Shown one piece after another: positions 1 through 9,509 of a stretch of 64,000 bases of DNA. The DNA is taken from contig NZ_VFPV01000001.1 in NCBI RefSeq assembly GCF_006716905.1, forward strand, positions 1,552,001-1,616,000. Reading direction: 5' to 3'. The stretch's first letter is position 1. Each line of letters starts with the position of its first letter. A program made the position numbers and the translations under genes. The notes under the pieces are model-generated. The model was given only the letters and a program-made list of their open reading frames with translations, was not told the origin of the DNA and ran no database searches. Origin of the DNA: Acidovorax temperans (GTDB taxonomy: Bacteria; Pseudomonadota; Gammaproteobacteria; Burkholderiales; Burkholderiaceae_C).

Positions 1-335
1 TCGCAAATCTGCTCCAGCAGGCCCGGGGCGGGCTTGCGGCAGCTGCATTCCTCTTCGGCGGTGTGGGGGCAGTAGAAGACGGCGTCGATGCGCCCGCCCA
101 CCGCCGCCATCTGCCGGTGCATTTTGGTGTGGATGGCGTTGAGGGCCGCCACATCCAGCAAGCCCCGGCCCAGCCCGGGCTGGTTGGTGGCCACCACCAC
201 ATGCCAGCCCGCGTGGTTCAGCCGTGCAATGGCCTCCAGCGCGCCCGGCACAGGCACCCAGTCGTCCGCCGAGGTGATGTAGTCATCGCCCAGGGCGTTG
301 AGCAGGCCGTCACGGTCGAGGATGGCGAGTTTCAT
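1..335 (-). CDS. gmhB: D-glycero-beta-D-manno-heptose 1,7-bisphosphate 7-phosphatase (partial, C-terminus beyond window)
   Basis: HAD-superfamily phosphatase of ADP-heptose synthesis for the lipopolysaccharide inner core; it removes the C7 phosphate. The 111 visible residues start at the ATG read from 335 and open with MKLAILDRDG, carrying the nucleophile/acid aspartates D7 and D9. A TNQ motif (residues 50-52) is HAD motif II. C89, H91, C97 and C99 form the CPH...CxCRKP zinc site typical of GmhB. The gene runs off the left edge, so the C-terminal third is not seen. It lies 72 bp downstream of glyS on the same strand, and glyQ-glyS-gmhB is a common order in betaproteobacteria, so co-transcription is likely. 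Confidence 0.9.
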   Translation of the reverse strand, partial: MKLAILDRDGLLNALGDDYITSADDWVPVPGALEAIARLNHAGWHVVVATNQPGLGRGLLDVAALNAIHTKMHRQMAAVGGRIDAVFYCPHTAEEECSCRKPAPGLLEQIC

Positions 336-407
336 GGGTTGCTTCCGTTGCGAGGTCACCAGCACCAGCCTACCAGAGCCACCAAATGCACATCAGGCCG
401 CAGGGCC

Positions 408-2561
408 TCAAGCGGCCAGGCGCGAGAGATCGGCCACGCGGTTCATGGCTTCGTGCAGGCTCTTGAGCAGGCCCTGGCGGTTCAGGCGCAGATCCAGTTG
501 CTCGGCGTTCACCATCACGTCGTCAAAGAACGCATCCACCGGCGCGCGCAGCACGGCCAGGGTCTGCAGGCTGGCGGTGTAGTCGCCCGCGTCAAACTGC
601 GCATTGGCTTCGGGCACAAAGCGCTGCAGGGCGGCAAACAGGTCCTTCTCGGCCTGCTCTTGCAGCAGCGCGGGGTTCACGTGTGCGTCCACGGGGCCTT
701 CCACTTCGGCCTTTTTCAGGATGTTGCCCACGCGCTTGTTGGCTGCCGCCAGCGCGGGTGCTTCGGGCAGCGCAGCAAAGGCACGCACGGCCGCCAGCTG
801 CTTTTGCACCAGGGCCAGACGCTGCGGGCGCAGGGCCAGCACGGCGTCCACTTCCTGGGCACTGTAGCCTTGCTCGCGCAGGCTTCCGGCGAGGCGGTCG
901 TAGATGAAGTCGGCCAGAGCAGCCGATGCGTCGGTGATCTTGTCGCCAAAGGCGGGGACAGCACCAGCCAGCAAGGCGTTCAAGTTGAGTGGCAAGTCCT
1001 TTTCGACCAGCATGCGAATCACGCCCAGCGCATGGCGGCGCAGCGCAAACGGGTCGCGGTCGCCCGTGGGCAGGTTGCCGATGCCGAACATGCCGACCAG
1101 GGTTTCCAGCTTGTCGGCCAGAGCCACCACCACGCCCGCCGTGTTGCGGGGCAGTGCGTCGCCCGCAAAGCGAGGCTTGTAGTGGTCTTCAATGGCGTGG
1201 GCCACGGTTTCGCCCAGGCCGTCGTTGAGCGCGTAGTAGCCGCCCATGATGCCCTGCAGCTCGGGGAACTCGCCCACCATGTCGGTGACGAGGTCGGTCT
1301 TGGCCAGCAATGCGGCTTGGTCGGCATCGGCCACCAAAGCGGCGTCGCCCAGTTGTGTGGCAATGGCCTTGGCGATAGCGCGCACGCGCTCCACGCGCTC
1401 GCCCTGCGTGCCCAGCTTGTTGTGGTAAACGACCTTGCCCAGGCCTTCGACGCGCGAGGCCAGTGTCTTCTTGCGGTCCTGGTCAAAGAAGAACTTGGCG
1501 TCGGCCAGGCGCGGGCGCACCACGCGCTCGTTGCCGCCGGTCACAAAGCTGGTGTCTTCGGGGCTGATGTTGCTCACCACCAGGAATTTGTTGGTGAGCT
1601 TACCTGCGGCGTCCAGCAGCGGGAAGTACTTCTGGTTGGCCTTCATCGTGAGGATGAGGCACTCTTGCGGCACGCCCAGGAACTGCTCTTCAAACTGGCA
1701 GATAACGACGTTGGGGCGCTCGACCAGCGCGGTCACTTCGTCGAGCAGGGCTTCGTCTTCAATGGGGCGGGCGCCATTGCCCACCTTGGCGGCGGCAGCG
1801 GCCAGCTGGCGCGCGATCTCGGCCTTGCGCTCGGCAAAGCTGGCGATCACGGCGCCGTCTTTTTGCAGCGTAGCGGCGTAGCTGTCGGCGTCTGCCAGCA
1901 CCACGGGCGACACGGCCGCTTCAAAGCGGTGGCCTTGCGTGCTGTTGCCAGCCGTGAGGCCCAGCGCCTTCACGGGCACCACGGTACTGCCGTGCAGCGC
2001 CACCAGGCCGTGGGCGGGGCGCACAAAGTTCACGCTGGTCCAGCCGGGCAAAAAGTTGTCCATGCCGCAATCGGTTTCGAGCTGGTAGCTCATCACCTTG
2101 GGGATGGGCAGCTTGGCAATGGCTTCGTCCAAGGCCTTTTGCAAACCGGCCTGCAGCGTCGCGCCGGGCACCACGCTGTCGTAGAACAGGGCTTCAGCCT
2201 TGCCGTCCTGGGCGCGCTTCAAGGCGGCCACGGCGGCGGCGGGGTTGGACACATCGGCACCCAGCGCCTGCAGCTTTTTCAGCAGCGCAGGGGTGGCGTT
2301 GCCGCTGGCGTCGAGCCCCACGGTCACAGGCATCAGCTTTTGCTGCACGGCCTTGTCAGCAGCCTTGTCGGCCACGGCGGTCACATGGGCGGCCAGGCGG
2401 CGGGGCGAGGCGAACGGTGTGACCACCGAGGCGGCGCTGGCCAGGCCCTGGGACTTGAGCTGGTCGCCCAGCACGGTGGCGAAGGCATCGCCCAGTTTCT
2501 GGAGCGCCTTGGGAGGCAGCTCTTCCACAAACAGTTCGACGAGTAGGTTTTGGGTTGTCAT
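408..2561 (-). CDS. glyS: Glycine--tRNA ligase beta subunit
   Basis: Beta subunit of the alpha2-beta2 bacterial glycyl-tRNA synthetase; it supplies tRNA recognition, including the C-terminal anticodon-binding region, while GlyQ carries the catalytic core. The product is 717 residues, close to the usual ~690-700, and starts with the family N-terminus MTTQNLLVELFVEELPPKAL. The body is colinear with GlyS, with an HD-like central region and a DALR-type C-terminal segment. glyQ lies upstream on the same strand with a 188 bp gap. A long open frame on the opposite strand (about 63-2546) is a codon-bias shadow. Confidence 0.97.
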   Translation of the reverse strand: MTTQNLLVELFVEELPPKALQKLGDAFATVLGDQLKSQGLASAASVVTPFASPRRLAAHVTAVADKAADKAVQQKLMPVTVGLDASGNATPALLKKLQALGADVSNPAAAVAALKRAQDGKAEALFYDSVVPGATLQAGLQKALDEAIAKLPIPKVMSYQLETDCGMDNFLPGWTSVNFVRPAHGLVALHGSTVVPVKALGLTAGNSTQGHRFEAAVSPVVLADADSYAATLQKDGAVIASFAERKAEIARQLAAAAAKVGNGARPIEDEALLDEVTALVERPNVVICQFEEQFLGVPQECLILTMKANQKYFPLLDAAGKLTNKFLVVSNISPEDTSFVTGGNERVVRPRLADAKFFFDQDRKKTLASRVEGLGKVVYHNKLGTQGERVERVRAIAKAIATQLGDAALVADADQAALLAKTDLVTDMVGEFPELQGIMGGYYALNDGLGETVAHAIEDHYKPRFAGDALPRNTAGVVVALADKLETLVGMFGIGNLPTGDRDPFALRRHALGVIRMLVEKDLPLNLNALLAGAVPAFGDKITDASAALADFIYDRLAGSLREQGYSAQEVDAVLALRPQRLALVQKQLAAVRAFAALPEAPALAAANKRVGNILKKAEVEGPVDAHVNPALLQEQAEKDLFAALQRFVPEANAQFDAGDYTASLQTLAVLRAPVDAFFDDVMVNAEQLDLRLNRQGLLKSLHEAMNRVADLSRLAA

Positions 2562-2749
2562 GTTGTCGGCTCTATTCCGTCATTCAATACGGCATCCGCT
2601 ACGCAAGCGATGCCTGAAAACTGGCGTGCCCCATGCGCAAGCAGCCGCGCCAGGGCCGCCCCGCCGCGCTGGCTGCGTCCCCCTGCCCGCATTGCCTGGC
2701 AATGCGAGAGCGGGGGGAAGACGCGCAGCGGCTCAGGGGGGTGTTCACT

Positions 2750-3655
2750 TCAAGCAGCCTTCTTGGGCATCTGCTCCACCCACTCGCGCGGCGCCATGGG
2801 GAAGCCCAGGCGTTCGCGGCTCTCGTAGTAGCTTTGCGCCACGCTGCGGGCCAGGTTGCGGATGCGGCCTATGTAGGCAGCGCGCTCGGTCACGCTGATG
2901 GCGCCGCGGGCGTCCAGCAGGTTGAAGCTGTGCGCGGCCTTGAGTACTTGCTCATACGCAGGCAGCGCCAGTTGTTGCTCCATCAGGTACTTGGCCTGCT
3001 TTTCGTGCGCGTTGAACGCGGTGAACAGGAAGTCGGCGTCGGAGTGCTCGAAGTTGTAGGTGGACTGCTCCACCTCGTTCTGGTGGTAAACGTCGCCGTA
3101 CTTCAGGGTATCGGTCCACTGCAGGTTGTAGACGTTGTCCACGCCTTGCAGGTACATGGCCAGACGCTCCAGACCGTAGGTGATCTCGCCGGTAGCGGGT
3201 TTGCAGTCAATGCCGCCCACTTGCTGGAAGTAGGTGAACTGCGTCACTTCCATGCCGTTGAGCCAGACTTCCCAGCCCAGGCCCCAGGCGCCAAGTGTGG
3301 GGTTTTCCCAGTCGTCTTCCACAAAGCGGATGTCGTTCTTCTTGAGGTCAAAGCCCAGGGCTTCGAGGCTGCCCAGGTACAGCTCCAGGATGTTGGCCGG
3401 AGCGGGCTTGAGCACCACCTGGTACTGGTAGTAGTGCTGCAGGCGGTTGGGGTTCTCGCCATAACGGCCGTCTTTGGGGCGGCGGCTGGGCTGCACATAG
3501 GCGGCCTTCCAGGGCTCGGGGCCAATGGCGCGCAGGAAGGTGGCGGTGTGCGAGGTGCCTGCGCCCACTTCCATGTCGTAGGGCTGCAAAAGGGCGCAGC
3601 CCTGGGCGTCCCAGTAAGACTGCAGCTTCAGGATGATTTGTTGGAAGGTGAGCAT
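2750..3655 (-). CDS. glyQ: Glycine--tRNA ligase alpha subunit
   Basis: Catalytic alpha subunit of heterotetrameric glycyl-tRNA synthetase (class II). The 301-residue product begins [15 protein letters not shown] at the ATG read from 3655. The frame stays open for 42 codons upstream, but those residues are unlike GlyQ. Family hallmarks follow: [13 protein letters not shown] near residue 25, the [20 protein letters not shown] block, and [14 protein letters not shown]. Length and sequence are fully typical. It is the first gene of the leftward glyQ-glyS-gmhB run. Confidence 0.97.
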   Translation of the reverse strand: MLTFQQIILKLQSYWDAQGCALLQPYDMEVGAGTSHTATFLRAIGPEPWKAAYVQPSRRPKDGRYGENPNRLQHYYQYQVVLKPAPANILELYLGSLEALGFDLKKNDIRFVEDDWENPTLGAWGLGWEVWLNGMEVTQFTYFQQVGGIDCKPATGEITYGLERLAMYLQGVDNVYNLQWTDTLKYGDVYHQNEVEQSTYNFEHSDADFLFTAFNAHEKQAKYLMEQQLALPAYEQVLKAAHSFNLLDARGAISVTERAAYIGRIRNLARSVAQSYYESRERLGFPMAPREWVEQMPKKAA

Positions 3656-3831
3656 GGATGGTGTCTGACTTACCGCAGGCGGAGCCTGCGCCGGTGAATC
3701 GAGGGCAGTTTGCACTGCGCAAACGTCGATTTTACGGCGCCCATCGCACCCGGACGGGGGAACAGCCTCCAGGGCACGCACTGCACACCAGAGATGCAGT
3801 CACCTTCGGCCACACCACGACATTCACAAAA

Positions 3832-3849
3832 CCGTCATGGTGGTGACAT
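3832..3849 (+). promoter_or_regulatory. Candidate Pho box upstream of the choice-of-anchor I lipoprotein gene
   Basis: The 18-mer CCGTCATGGTGGTGACAT has two 7-bp direct halves, CCGTCAT and GTGACAT, separated by 4 bp, as in the PhoB box (CTGTCAT-N4-CTGTCAT). I count 6/7 and 5/7 matches. It ends 48 bp before the ATG at 3898. An 8-bp direct repeat GACATTCA also occurs at 3819-3826 and 3845-3852. No strong -10 is visible downstream. This is inference from sequence likeness and from the secreted, phosphatase-associated family of the gene. Confidence 0.35.
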
Positions 3850-3897
3850 TCAATCCAGCGTGATCTGTTTTGACCCTCTCACCAGCAACTACCCCAC

Positions 3898-5817
3898 ATG
3901 AATCCTCTGTTGAACGCCTCTCACCGCAAGCTTTTCGGTATCTCCCTGCTGGCCGTGGCCGCCCTTGCCGCCTGTGGCGGTAGCGACGATGAGCCCGAAC
4001 GCACCCCCGCCTCGCTGCAGCTCGAAAAAATTGGCGGCTACTCTGCCGGGCAGTTCCTCAAGAGTGCGGCAGAAATTCCTGCTTTTGATGCAGCCTCCAA
4101 GCGCGCTTTCGTGGTCAATGCACAGTCAGGCAAGCTGGATGTGCTGGATCTGAGCGACCCCAAGAACCCCAAGAAAGTCGGGGAAGTCAACGGCGCAGCC
4201 GTACTGACCAACGGCGAAGTCAACAGCGTGGCCGTAAAGAACGGGCTGGTGGCTATCGCCATTCAGGCCAAGCCCAAGACCGATGCTGGCCGCATCGCCA
4301 TCTACCAGGCCGCAGACCTGAAGCTGCTAGGCTCCGCCCCCGTCGGTGCACTGCCCGACATGCTGACCTTCACGCCCGATGGCAAGACCATCTTGGTCGC
4401 CAACGAAGCCGAGCCCAGCGATGACTACCAGGTTGACCCCGAAGGCTCCATCAGCATGGTGGATGTGAGCAACCCCGGCGCGCCCGTGGTGCGCACCGCC
4501 GACTTCAAAGCCTTCAACAGCCGCGCCGCTGAGCTGATGGCCAAGGGAGTGCGCCTGTTTGGCCCCACAGCAGACGGCAAGGGCCGCGCCACGGTGGCAC
4601 AGGATCTGGAGCCCGAATACATTGCCGTATCGGCCGATGGCAAGACCGCCTGGGTGACCCTGCAAGAGAACAACGCCCTGGCCATCGTGGACATCGCCAA
4701 GGCCGCCGTCACCGACATCGTGGCACTGGGCTACAAGGACCACGGCGTGGCCGCCAACGCCCTAGACTTTGCCGACAGCGACGGCAAGAGCCCCGTGATC
4801 AACATCACCACCGCCCCCAACGTGCTGGGCATGTACCAGCCCGACGCCATTGCCGCCTACCAGGCGGGCGACGGCCAGACCTACCTGGTCAGCGCCAACG
4901 AGGGCGACGCCCGCGCTTGGGGCGAAGGCACGCCAGCCTATTTTGGCAACGGCGCCAAAGGCCCTGGCGATGTGACCAAGGGCTTCGTGGAAGAGTGGCG
5001 CGTCAAGCACCTGGTGCACAAGGACGGCTTCCTGCGCCGTGCTGACGATGACCTGCCCGCCCACTTGATCGCCCTGGCCAAGGGCAACGGCGGCGCACTG
5101 CTCAACCCAGCCAACTTCGCCTGGTGCGGCGCCGTGGCCGGCGACCCCAAGACCTGCCGCGACGACGACAAGCTCGGCCGCCTCAAGGTGACCTGGACCC
5201 AGGGCTACCAGACCAACGCCGACGGCAGCCCCAAGTGGTACAACGCCGCAGGTCAGGTAGACCCCGCTGGCAATCGTCTGATGTACGACAAGCTCTATGC
5301 CTACGGCGGCCGCTCCATCTCCATCTGGGATGCCCAGGGCAAGCAGGTGTGGGATTCGGGCGCAGCCATCGAGCAGTTCCTGGCCAGCGACGACTGCAAG
5401 CTGGGTGCCAAGCGCGACATCGCCTGCAAGACCTACTTCAACAGCGGCCATGACGCCACCGCTGCCCTGGATGCACGCAGCTCTGCCAAGGGGCCAGAGC
5501 CAGAAGGCCTGGCTGTGGGCACCATCGGCAGCAAGACGTTTGCCTTCGTGGGACTGGAGCGCATGGGCGGCGTGCTGGTGTTCGACATCACCGATGCCAA
5601 GACACCCAAGCGCGTGGACTACATCAACACCCGCGAAAACTGGACAACTGCATTTGGCGCCGCCACCCCACCCGCACTGGACAAGGTGGGCGATCTGGGC
5701 CCCGAAGGCTTGGCCTTCGTTCCCGCCAAGGATTCGCCCAATGGCAAGCCCCTGCTGCTGGTGGGCAATGAAGTCAGCGGCAGCACCGCGATCTTCCAGC
5801 TCAACCTGGCGTACTGA
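3898..5817 (+). CDS. Choice-of-anchor I family lipoprotein (alkaline-phosphatase-associated beta-propeller-like)
   Basis: Predicted exported lipoprotein of 639 residues. The N-terminus MNPLLNASHRKLFGISLLAV is a signal peptide ending in lipobox LAAC (Cys26), followed by a polar GGSDDEPERTP linker. The body has repeated propeller-like strands: LTFTPDGKTILVANEAEPSD near residue 160, then YLVSANEGDARAW and EPEGLAVGTIGSKTFAFV. This matches the choice-of-anchor I domain, members of which are often annotated as alkaline phosphatase or cell-surface glycoprotein; the actual activity is not shown by sequence. It stands alone between divergent glyQ and convergent fabB, ends at a strong terminator, and may be phosphate regulated. 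Confidence 0.8.
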   Translation: MNPLLNASHRKLFGISLLAVAALAACGGSDDEPERTPASLQLEKIGGYSAGQFLKSAAEIPAFDAASKRAFVVNAQSGKLDVLDLSDPKNPKKVGEVNGAAVLTNGEVNSVAVKNGLVAIAIQAKPKTDAGRIAIYQAADLKLLGSAPVGALPDMLTFTPDGKTILVANEAEPSDDYQVDPEGSISMVDVSNPGAPVVRTADFKAFNSRAAELMAKGVRLFGPTADGKGRATVAQDLEPEYIAVSADGKTAWVTLQENNALAIVDIAKAAVTDIVALGYKDHGVAANALDFADSDGKSPVINITTAPNVLGMYQPDAIAAYQAGDGQTYLVSANEGDARAWGEGTPAYFGNGAKGPGDVTKGFVEEWRVKHLVHKDGFLRRADDDLPAHLIALAKGNGGALLNPANFAWCGAVAGDPKTCRDDDKLGRLKVTWTQGYQTNADGSPKWYNAAGQVDPAGNRLMYDKLYAYGGRSISIWDAQGKQVWDSGAAIEQFLASDDCKLGAKRDIACKTYFNSGHDATAALDARSSAKGPEPEGLAVGTIGSKTFAFVGLERMGGVLVFDITDAKTPKRVDYINTRENWTTAFGAATPPALDKVGDLGPEGLAFVPAKDSPNGKPLLLVGNEVSGSTAIFQLNLAY

Positions 5818-5828
5818 CCGCCGATGAA

Positions 5829-5860
5829 CCCTGGCGCGGCGCATGCACTGCGCGCCAGGG
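5829..5860. other. Intergenic stem-loop after the choice-of-anchor I gene
   Basis: CCCTGGCGCG at 5829-5838 pairs with CGCGCCAGGG at 5851-5860 around a 12-nt loop. It lies between the stop codon at 5817 and the strong terminator at 5885-5911. It has no U-tract and may simply add RNA 3' structure. Confidence 0.5.
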
Positions 5861-5877
5861 CTCCCCCGATGCAGTCC

Positions 5878-5917
5878 AAAAAAAGGGCGTTGGCTTTAAA
5901 AGCCAACGCCCTTTTTT
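5878..5917. terminator. Bidirectional rho-independent terminator
   Basis: A 13-bp perfect inverted repeat, GGGCGTTGGCTTT at 5885-5897 and AAAGCCAACGCCC at 5899-5911, is flanked by A7 on the left and T6 on the right. It therefore gives a U-tract in either direction. It sits between the convergent choice-of-anchor I gene (ends 5817) and fabB (ends 5956), and probably terminates both. Confidence 0.93.
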
Positions 5918-5955
5918 ATCAGTCTACCTGGGGCTGCGGGAAAGCGCCCCGTCCG

Positions 5956-7179
5956 TCAAGCGCCAGTCCAGCGGCGCAGCACCAGGCTGGCGTTGGTGCC
6001 ACCAAAACCGAAGCTGTTGGACAGCACCGTGTTCAGCTGCGCATCGCGCGTCTGCGTCACCAAGGGCATGTCGCCCAACGCGGGGTCGGGCGTTTCCACA
6101 TTGGCCGAGCCAGCGATGAAGCCCTTGTTCAGCATGATCATGCAGTAGATGGCTTCTTGCACGCCCGTGGCGCCCAGCGAGTGGCCGGTGAGCGATTTGG
6201 TGGACGAGAACGGCGGCACCTTGTCGCCAAACAGGGCACGCATGGCGCGCACTTCCTGCATGTCTCCCACTGGTGTGGAAGTGCCGTGCGTGTTGATGTA
6301 GTCGATGGGGGTGTCGAGCCCTTCCATGGCCTGCTGCATGCAGGCGATGGCGCCGTCGCCCGAGGGGGCCACCATGTCTTCGCCATCGCTGGTGGCACCA
6401 AAGCCCACCACTTCGGCGAGGATGTTGGCGCCACGGGCCAGGGCGTGCTCCAGGCTCTCCAGCACCACGGCACCGCCGCCACCGGCGATCACGAAGCCAT
6501 CGCGGTTCGCGTCGTAGGCGCGCGAGGCTTTCTCGGGCGTTTCGTTGTACTTGCTGGACATGGCACCCATGCCGTCAAACAGCAGCGACATGCCCCAGCT
6601 CAGCTCTTCACCACCGCCAGCAAACATCACGTCCTGCATGCCCCAGGCGATCTGCTGGGCTGCCGCGCCAATGCAGTGCGCCGAGGTGGAGCAAGCCGAG
6701 GTGATGGAGTAGTTGATGCCCTTGACCTTGAAGTTGGTGGCCAGACATGCGGACACGGTGGAACTCATGCAGCGCGTGACCTGGTACGGCCCCACGCGGC
6801 GGATGCCCTTGTCGCGCAGCGTGTCGGCCGCTTCGATCTGGTTGGCAGGCGAGCCGCCGCCCGAGCCCATGATGAGACCGGTGCGTGGGTGGCTGACCTG
6901 TTCAGGCGTCAGGCCCGCTTGCTGGATCGCATCTTCCAGAGCAATCTGCGCATAGGCAGCCGCGTCGCCCATGAAGCGCAGCTGCTTGCGGTCAATGCGC
7001 GCTTCGATGTCGATCTCAGGCGCGCCGCCCACCTGGCTGCGCAGACCCAGTTCCTTGAACTTTTCTACGGCCTTGATACCGCTCTTGCCCGCACGCAGCG
7101 AGGCTTCCACGGTGGCCAGATCGTTGCCAATGCACGAGACGATGCCCGCGCCGGTGATGACTACGCGCTTTTTGGTCAT
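5956..7179 (-). CDS. fabB: 3-oxoacyl-[acyl-carrier-protein] synthase I
   Basis: KAS I condensing enzyme; with FabA it is needed for anaerobic-type unsaturated fatty acid synthesis. The 407 residues begin [20 protein letters not shown], with SCIGN being FabB-like. The catalytic triad is visible: Cys163 in [12 protein letters not shown], His298 in NTHGTSTP and His333 in TGHSLGATG. The start codon overlaps the fabA stop by 4 bp (ATGA), so the two are translationally coupled. Pairing with fabA separates this KAS I from FabF (KAS II). Transcription ends at the shared terminator near 5900. Confidence 0.95.
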   Translation of the reverse strand: MTKKRVVITGAGIVSCIGNDLATVEASLRAGKSGIKAVEKFKELGLRSQVGGAPEIDIEARIDRKQLRFMGDAAAYAQIALEDAIQQAGLTPEQVSHPRTGLIMGSGGGSPANQIEAADTLRDKGIRRVGPYQVTRCMSSTVSACLATNFKVKGINYSITSACSTSAHCIGAAAQQIAWGMQDVMFAGGGEELSWGMSLLFDGMGAMSSKYNETPEKASRAYDANRDGFVIAGGGGAVVLESLEHALARGANILAEVVGFGATSDGEDMVAPSGDGAIACMQQAMEGLDTPIDYINTHGTSTPVGDMQEVRAMRALFGDKVPPFSSTKSLTGHSLGATGVQEAIYCMIMLNKGFIAGSANVETPDPALGDMPLVTQTRDAQLNTVLSNSFGFGGTNASLVLRRWTGA

Positions 7180-7697
7180 GCTGCGTCCTTGCCGTCTTCC
7201 TCACGTTTGAACAAACCTACACGCAGGTCGTTGGCGACATAAATTTCCTTGCCATCGGCCAGCAATCGGGCATCGCCAATGGCCATGACCAGCTTGCGCT
7301 TGATAACGCGCTTGATGTCAATTTCGTACGTCACCAGCTTCACGTCGGGGCCAACTTCGCCAGTGAACTTGACTTCGCCCGCGCCCAGCGCGCGGCCACG
7401 GCCGGGCAATTGCAGCCAGGTCAGGTAAAAACCGATGAGCTGCCACATGGCATCCAGGCCCAGACAGCCGGGCATGACGGGGTCGCCCTGGAAGTGGCAG
7501 GCGAAGAACCACAGGTCCGGCTTGACGTCCAGTTCAGCGCGGATTTTTCCCAAGCCGTGTGCGCCCCCATCGCTGTCGATGTGCGTGATGCGATCGAACA
7601 TCAGCATGGGTGGCAGCGGCAGACGCCCGCTGTCGGCGTTGAACAGCCGTCCCTCGCCCGAGGCGATCAGTTGTTCATAGGAAAAGGAATCTGCCAT
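7176..7697 (-). CDS. fabA: 3-hydroxydecanoyl-[acyl-carrier-protein] dehydratase/isomerase
   Basis: Bifunctional FabA makes and isomerises trans-2-decenoyl-ACP to the cis-3 form, the branch point to unsaturated fatty acids. The 173-residue product starts [16 protein letters not shown] at the ATG read from 7697; the frame opens 13 codons earlier but that extension is not family-like. Active-site His68 lies in [14 protein letters not shown] and Asp82 in LGLDAMWQL, as in E. coli (H70/D84). A GGAG lies 11-12 nt before the start. It overlaps fabB by 4 bp, forming the classic fabA-fabB operon. Confidence 0.96.
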   Translation of the reverse strand: MADSFSYEQLIASGEGRLFNADSGRLPLPPMLMFDRITHIDSDGGAHGLGKIRAELDVKPDLWFFACHFQGDPVMPGCLGLDAMWQLIGFYLTWLQLPGRGRALGAGEVKFTGEVGPDVKLVTYEIDIKRVIKRKLVMAIGDARLLADGKEIYVANDLRVGLFKREEDGKDAA

Positions 7698-7748
7698 TTT
7701 CAGTCGTGCTCCAGAACGGCGGCTTGGCCGCCTCAAATCATCGTTCGT

Positions 7749-7783
7749 GCAACCGTAGCCCCTGGTTGCGGGCCCCTATTATC
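7749..7783 (-). promoter_or_regulatory. Possible fabAB promoter -10 and leader hairpin
   Basis: On the minus strand GATAAT (7783-7778) resembles a -10 hexamer, 80 bp ahead of the fabA ATG, but I see no good -35 at 17 bp. Downstream in the leader GCAACC/GGTTGC (7749-7754 with 7764-7769) can form a 6-bp hairpin. No FabR- or FadR-like site was recognised. Confidence 0.3.
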
Positions 7784-7883
7784 CAAGGTAAGCGTGGCCA
7801 CTGGCGCGTATACACCCTCATTGCTGGTTGGGCTCCCCGTGCCAGCGTGACCTGCATCAAGCCTGAGCCTGCGTGCGGCGGCG

Positions 7884-9509
7884 TTATCGGCGGCGCTTGC
7901 CCAGCCAGCCGGCCGCCACACCCAGGCCAGCAAGCAGCCACAGCGGCCACAGCCCCCAGCGCGAAGCCCACCAGGCAAAGGGCGTGATGGCAGCACCACC
8001 CGACACCCCCAGCCCGCGCCCGTGCACTTCGCCGCGCAAAACACCCCGGCTGAATCGCTCCAGCGCATGCGTGACCACCCCACGGTGGTCAATGATGACG
8101 GTGGCCCCTGTGTTGGTGGCGCGAACCATGGGCCGCTCCAGCTCCAGGGCCCGCATACGGCTGATCTGCAGGTGCTGGTCTACCGCCAGGGTGTTGCCAA
8201 ACCAGCCAATGTTGCTGAAGTTCACCAGCACGGTTGGTGCCTGGGCGGGGTCGGAAAACCGTGCGGCCAGCTCCTCGCCAAACAAGTCTTCGTAGCAGAT
8301 GTTGGGTGCAATGCGCTGCCCCAGCCACTCGAACGAGGGCTGCCCCAGCGTGCCCCGGTTGAAGTCGCCCAGCGGAATGTTCAGCATTTCGGTGAACCAC
8401 TTGAACAGCGGCGGGATGAATTCGCCAAATGGCACCAGATGGTGCTTGTGATAGACGTAGGCTGGCTCGGGCGCCGCCCCCGCAGCCGGGCGCCAGCCCA
8501 GTACTGAATTGGTATAGCCCTCGCGCGCATTGCCCAGCGGTATGCCGAGCAGGGCCGCTTGATCGCCCTGGGTGTAGCGGGCCTGCAGCCCCTCCAGGTA
8601 GCCGGGAATCAACTGCTGGGGCAGCAGCGGAATGGCGGTTTCAGGCGCCACCACCAGCGAAGCAGTTTCGCTGCGCAACTGCTCGGCATACCAGGCCAGC
8701 GCCAGAGGCACGCCGCTGCCCTGTTCAAATTTTTCGTCTTGAGGAATATTGCCCTGCAGCAGCGCCAGCTTCAGCGGCGCCTTCGGCGCATGGGCCGGGG
8801 TGTGGCACAGCTCCACCGCGCAATGGCGTTGCACCCAGGCAAAACCTCCTGCCCCCAGCAGAACCAGCGCGACGACCCAGGTACGCCAGTGGCGCAGATC
8901 GCGCCAGCGGCATTGCACCAGCGCCATGGCCAGCCCCGCCGAAATCGCGCCCACGCCATACACCCCCACCACCCGCGGCAGGGATGACAGGGGCCCCTGC
9001 ACGTGGGCATAGCCCCCCGCGCCCCACGGGAAGCCGGTGAACCAGGTGCCGCGCAGCAACTCGGCCAGCAGCCACAATGCTGCAAAAAGCATAGCTGCCA
9101 GCGCTTTATTGGCGGGCGCTAGAAGGCTAAAAAGCCCTAAAGCAAAGGCATAGTAGATGGCCAGAAACGCCGCAAGCGCCACCACGGCTGCCACGGCCAG
9201 CGGCGCGGCCAAGCCGCCATAGGTGTGCAATGAAATGAACAGCCACCAGAAGGTGCCGCACAGCCAGGCCAAAGCAAAGGCAAACCCCAGCAAGGCGCCT
9301 TGCCGCCAGGTCGGCCGCAGCCGGTGCAGCAAGCCCGCCAGCACCACCATCGACACGCATTGGAGCCACCACACAGGCTGCCCGGTGCCCGGCAGTGCCA
9401 GCGAGGCGGCTTGCGCCAAGCCCGCCAGGGCTGCCACGACAATGGCGCCGATGCGCGCCCAGGAACCCCATGCGGGGGAGTGGGAAAGCGGGTACAGAAC
9501 GGCCCCCAT
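7884..9509 (-). CDS. lnt: Apolipoprotein N-acyltransferase
   Basis: Inner-membrane enzyme that adds the third acyl chain to lipoproteins, needed for Lol export. The 541 residues start MGAVLYPLSHSPAWG at the ATG overlapping the corC stop (TGATG). The N-terminal half has several hydrophobic segments; the C-terminal half is the nitrilase-like periplasmic domain with the E-K-C triad Glu290 (VAPETAIP), Lys355 (YHKHHLVPFGEF) and Cys405 (NICYEDLF). Residues about 128-143 (LLAPANKALAAM) are encoded by a copy of the interspersed palindromic repeat at 9083-9130, unusual inside an essential gene. It is co-transcribed with corC. Confidence 0.96.
   Translation of the reverse strand: MGAVLYPLSHSPAWGSWARIGAIVVAALAGLAQAASLALPGTGQPVWWLQCVSMVVLAGLLHRLRPTWRQGALLGFAFALAWLCGTFWWLFISLHTYGGLAAPLAVAAVVALAAFLAIYYAFALGLFSLLAPANKALAAMLFAALWLLAELLRGTWFTGFPWGAGGYAHVQGPLSSLPRVVGVYGVGAISAGLAMALVQCRWRDLRHWRTWVVALVLLGAGGFAWVQRHCAVELCHTPAHAPKAPLKLALLQGNIPQDEKFEQGSGVPLALAWYAEQLRSETASLVVAPETAIPLLPQQLIPGYLEGLQARYTQGDQAALLGIPLGNAREGYTNSVLGWRPAAGAAPEPAYVYHKHHLVPFGEFIPPLFKWFTEMLNIPLGDFNRGTLGQPSFEWLGQRIAPNICYEDLFGEELAARFSDPAQAPTVLVNFSNIGWFGNTLAVDQHLQISRMRALELERPMVRATNTGATVIIDHRGVVTHALERFSRGVLRGEVHGRGLGVSGGAAITPFAWWASRWGLWPLWLLAGLGVAAGWLGKRRR
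9083..9130. repeat. Interspersed palindromic repeat copy 1, inside lnt
   Basis: The segment GCATAGCTGCCAGCGCT, then TTATTGGC, then GGGCGCTAGAAGGCT matches the family layout ATAGCTGC-AGCGCTT-ATT-(A)AGCGC(T/C)AG-AGGC. The copy is wholly coding, read on the opposite strand by lnt, where it specifies a stretch between membrane segments. No frameshift results. Confidence 0.75.

Noticed and set aside
63..2546. 827-codon open frame opposite glyS
   Set aside because: It is an antisense shadow produced by GC-biased codons; the glyS frame has clear family identity and the antisense product has no recognisable domain.
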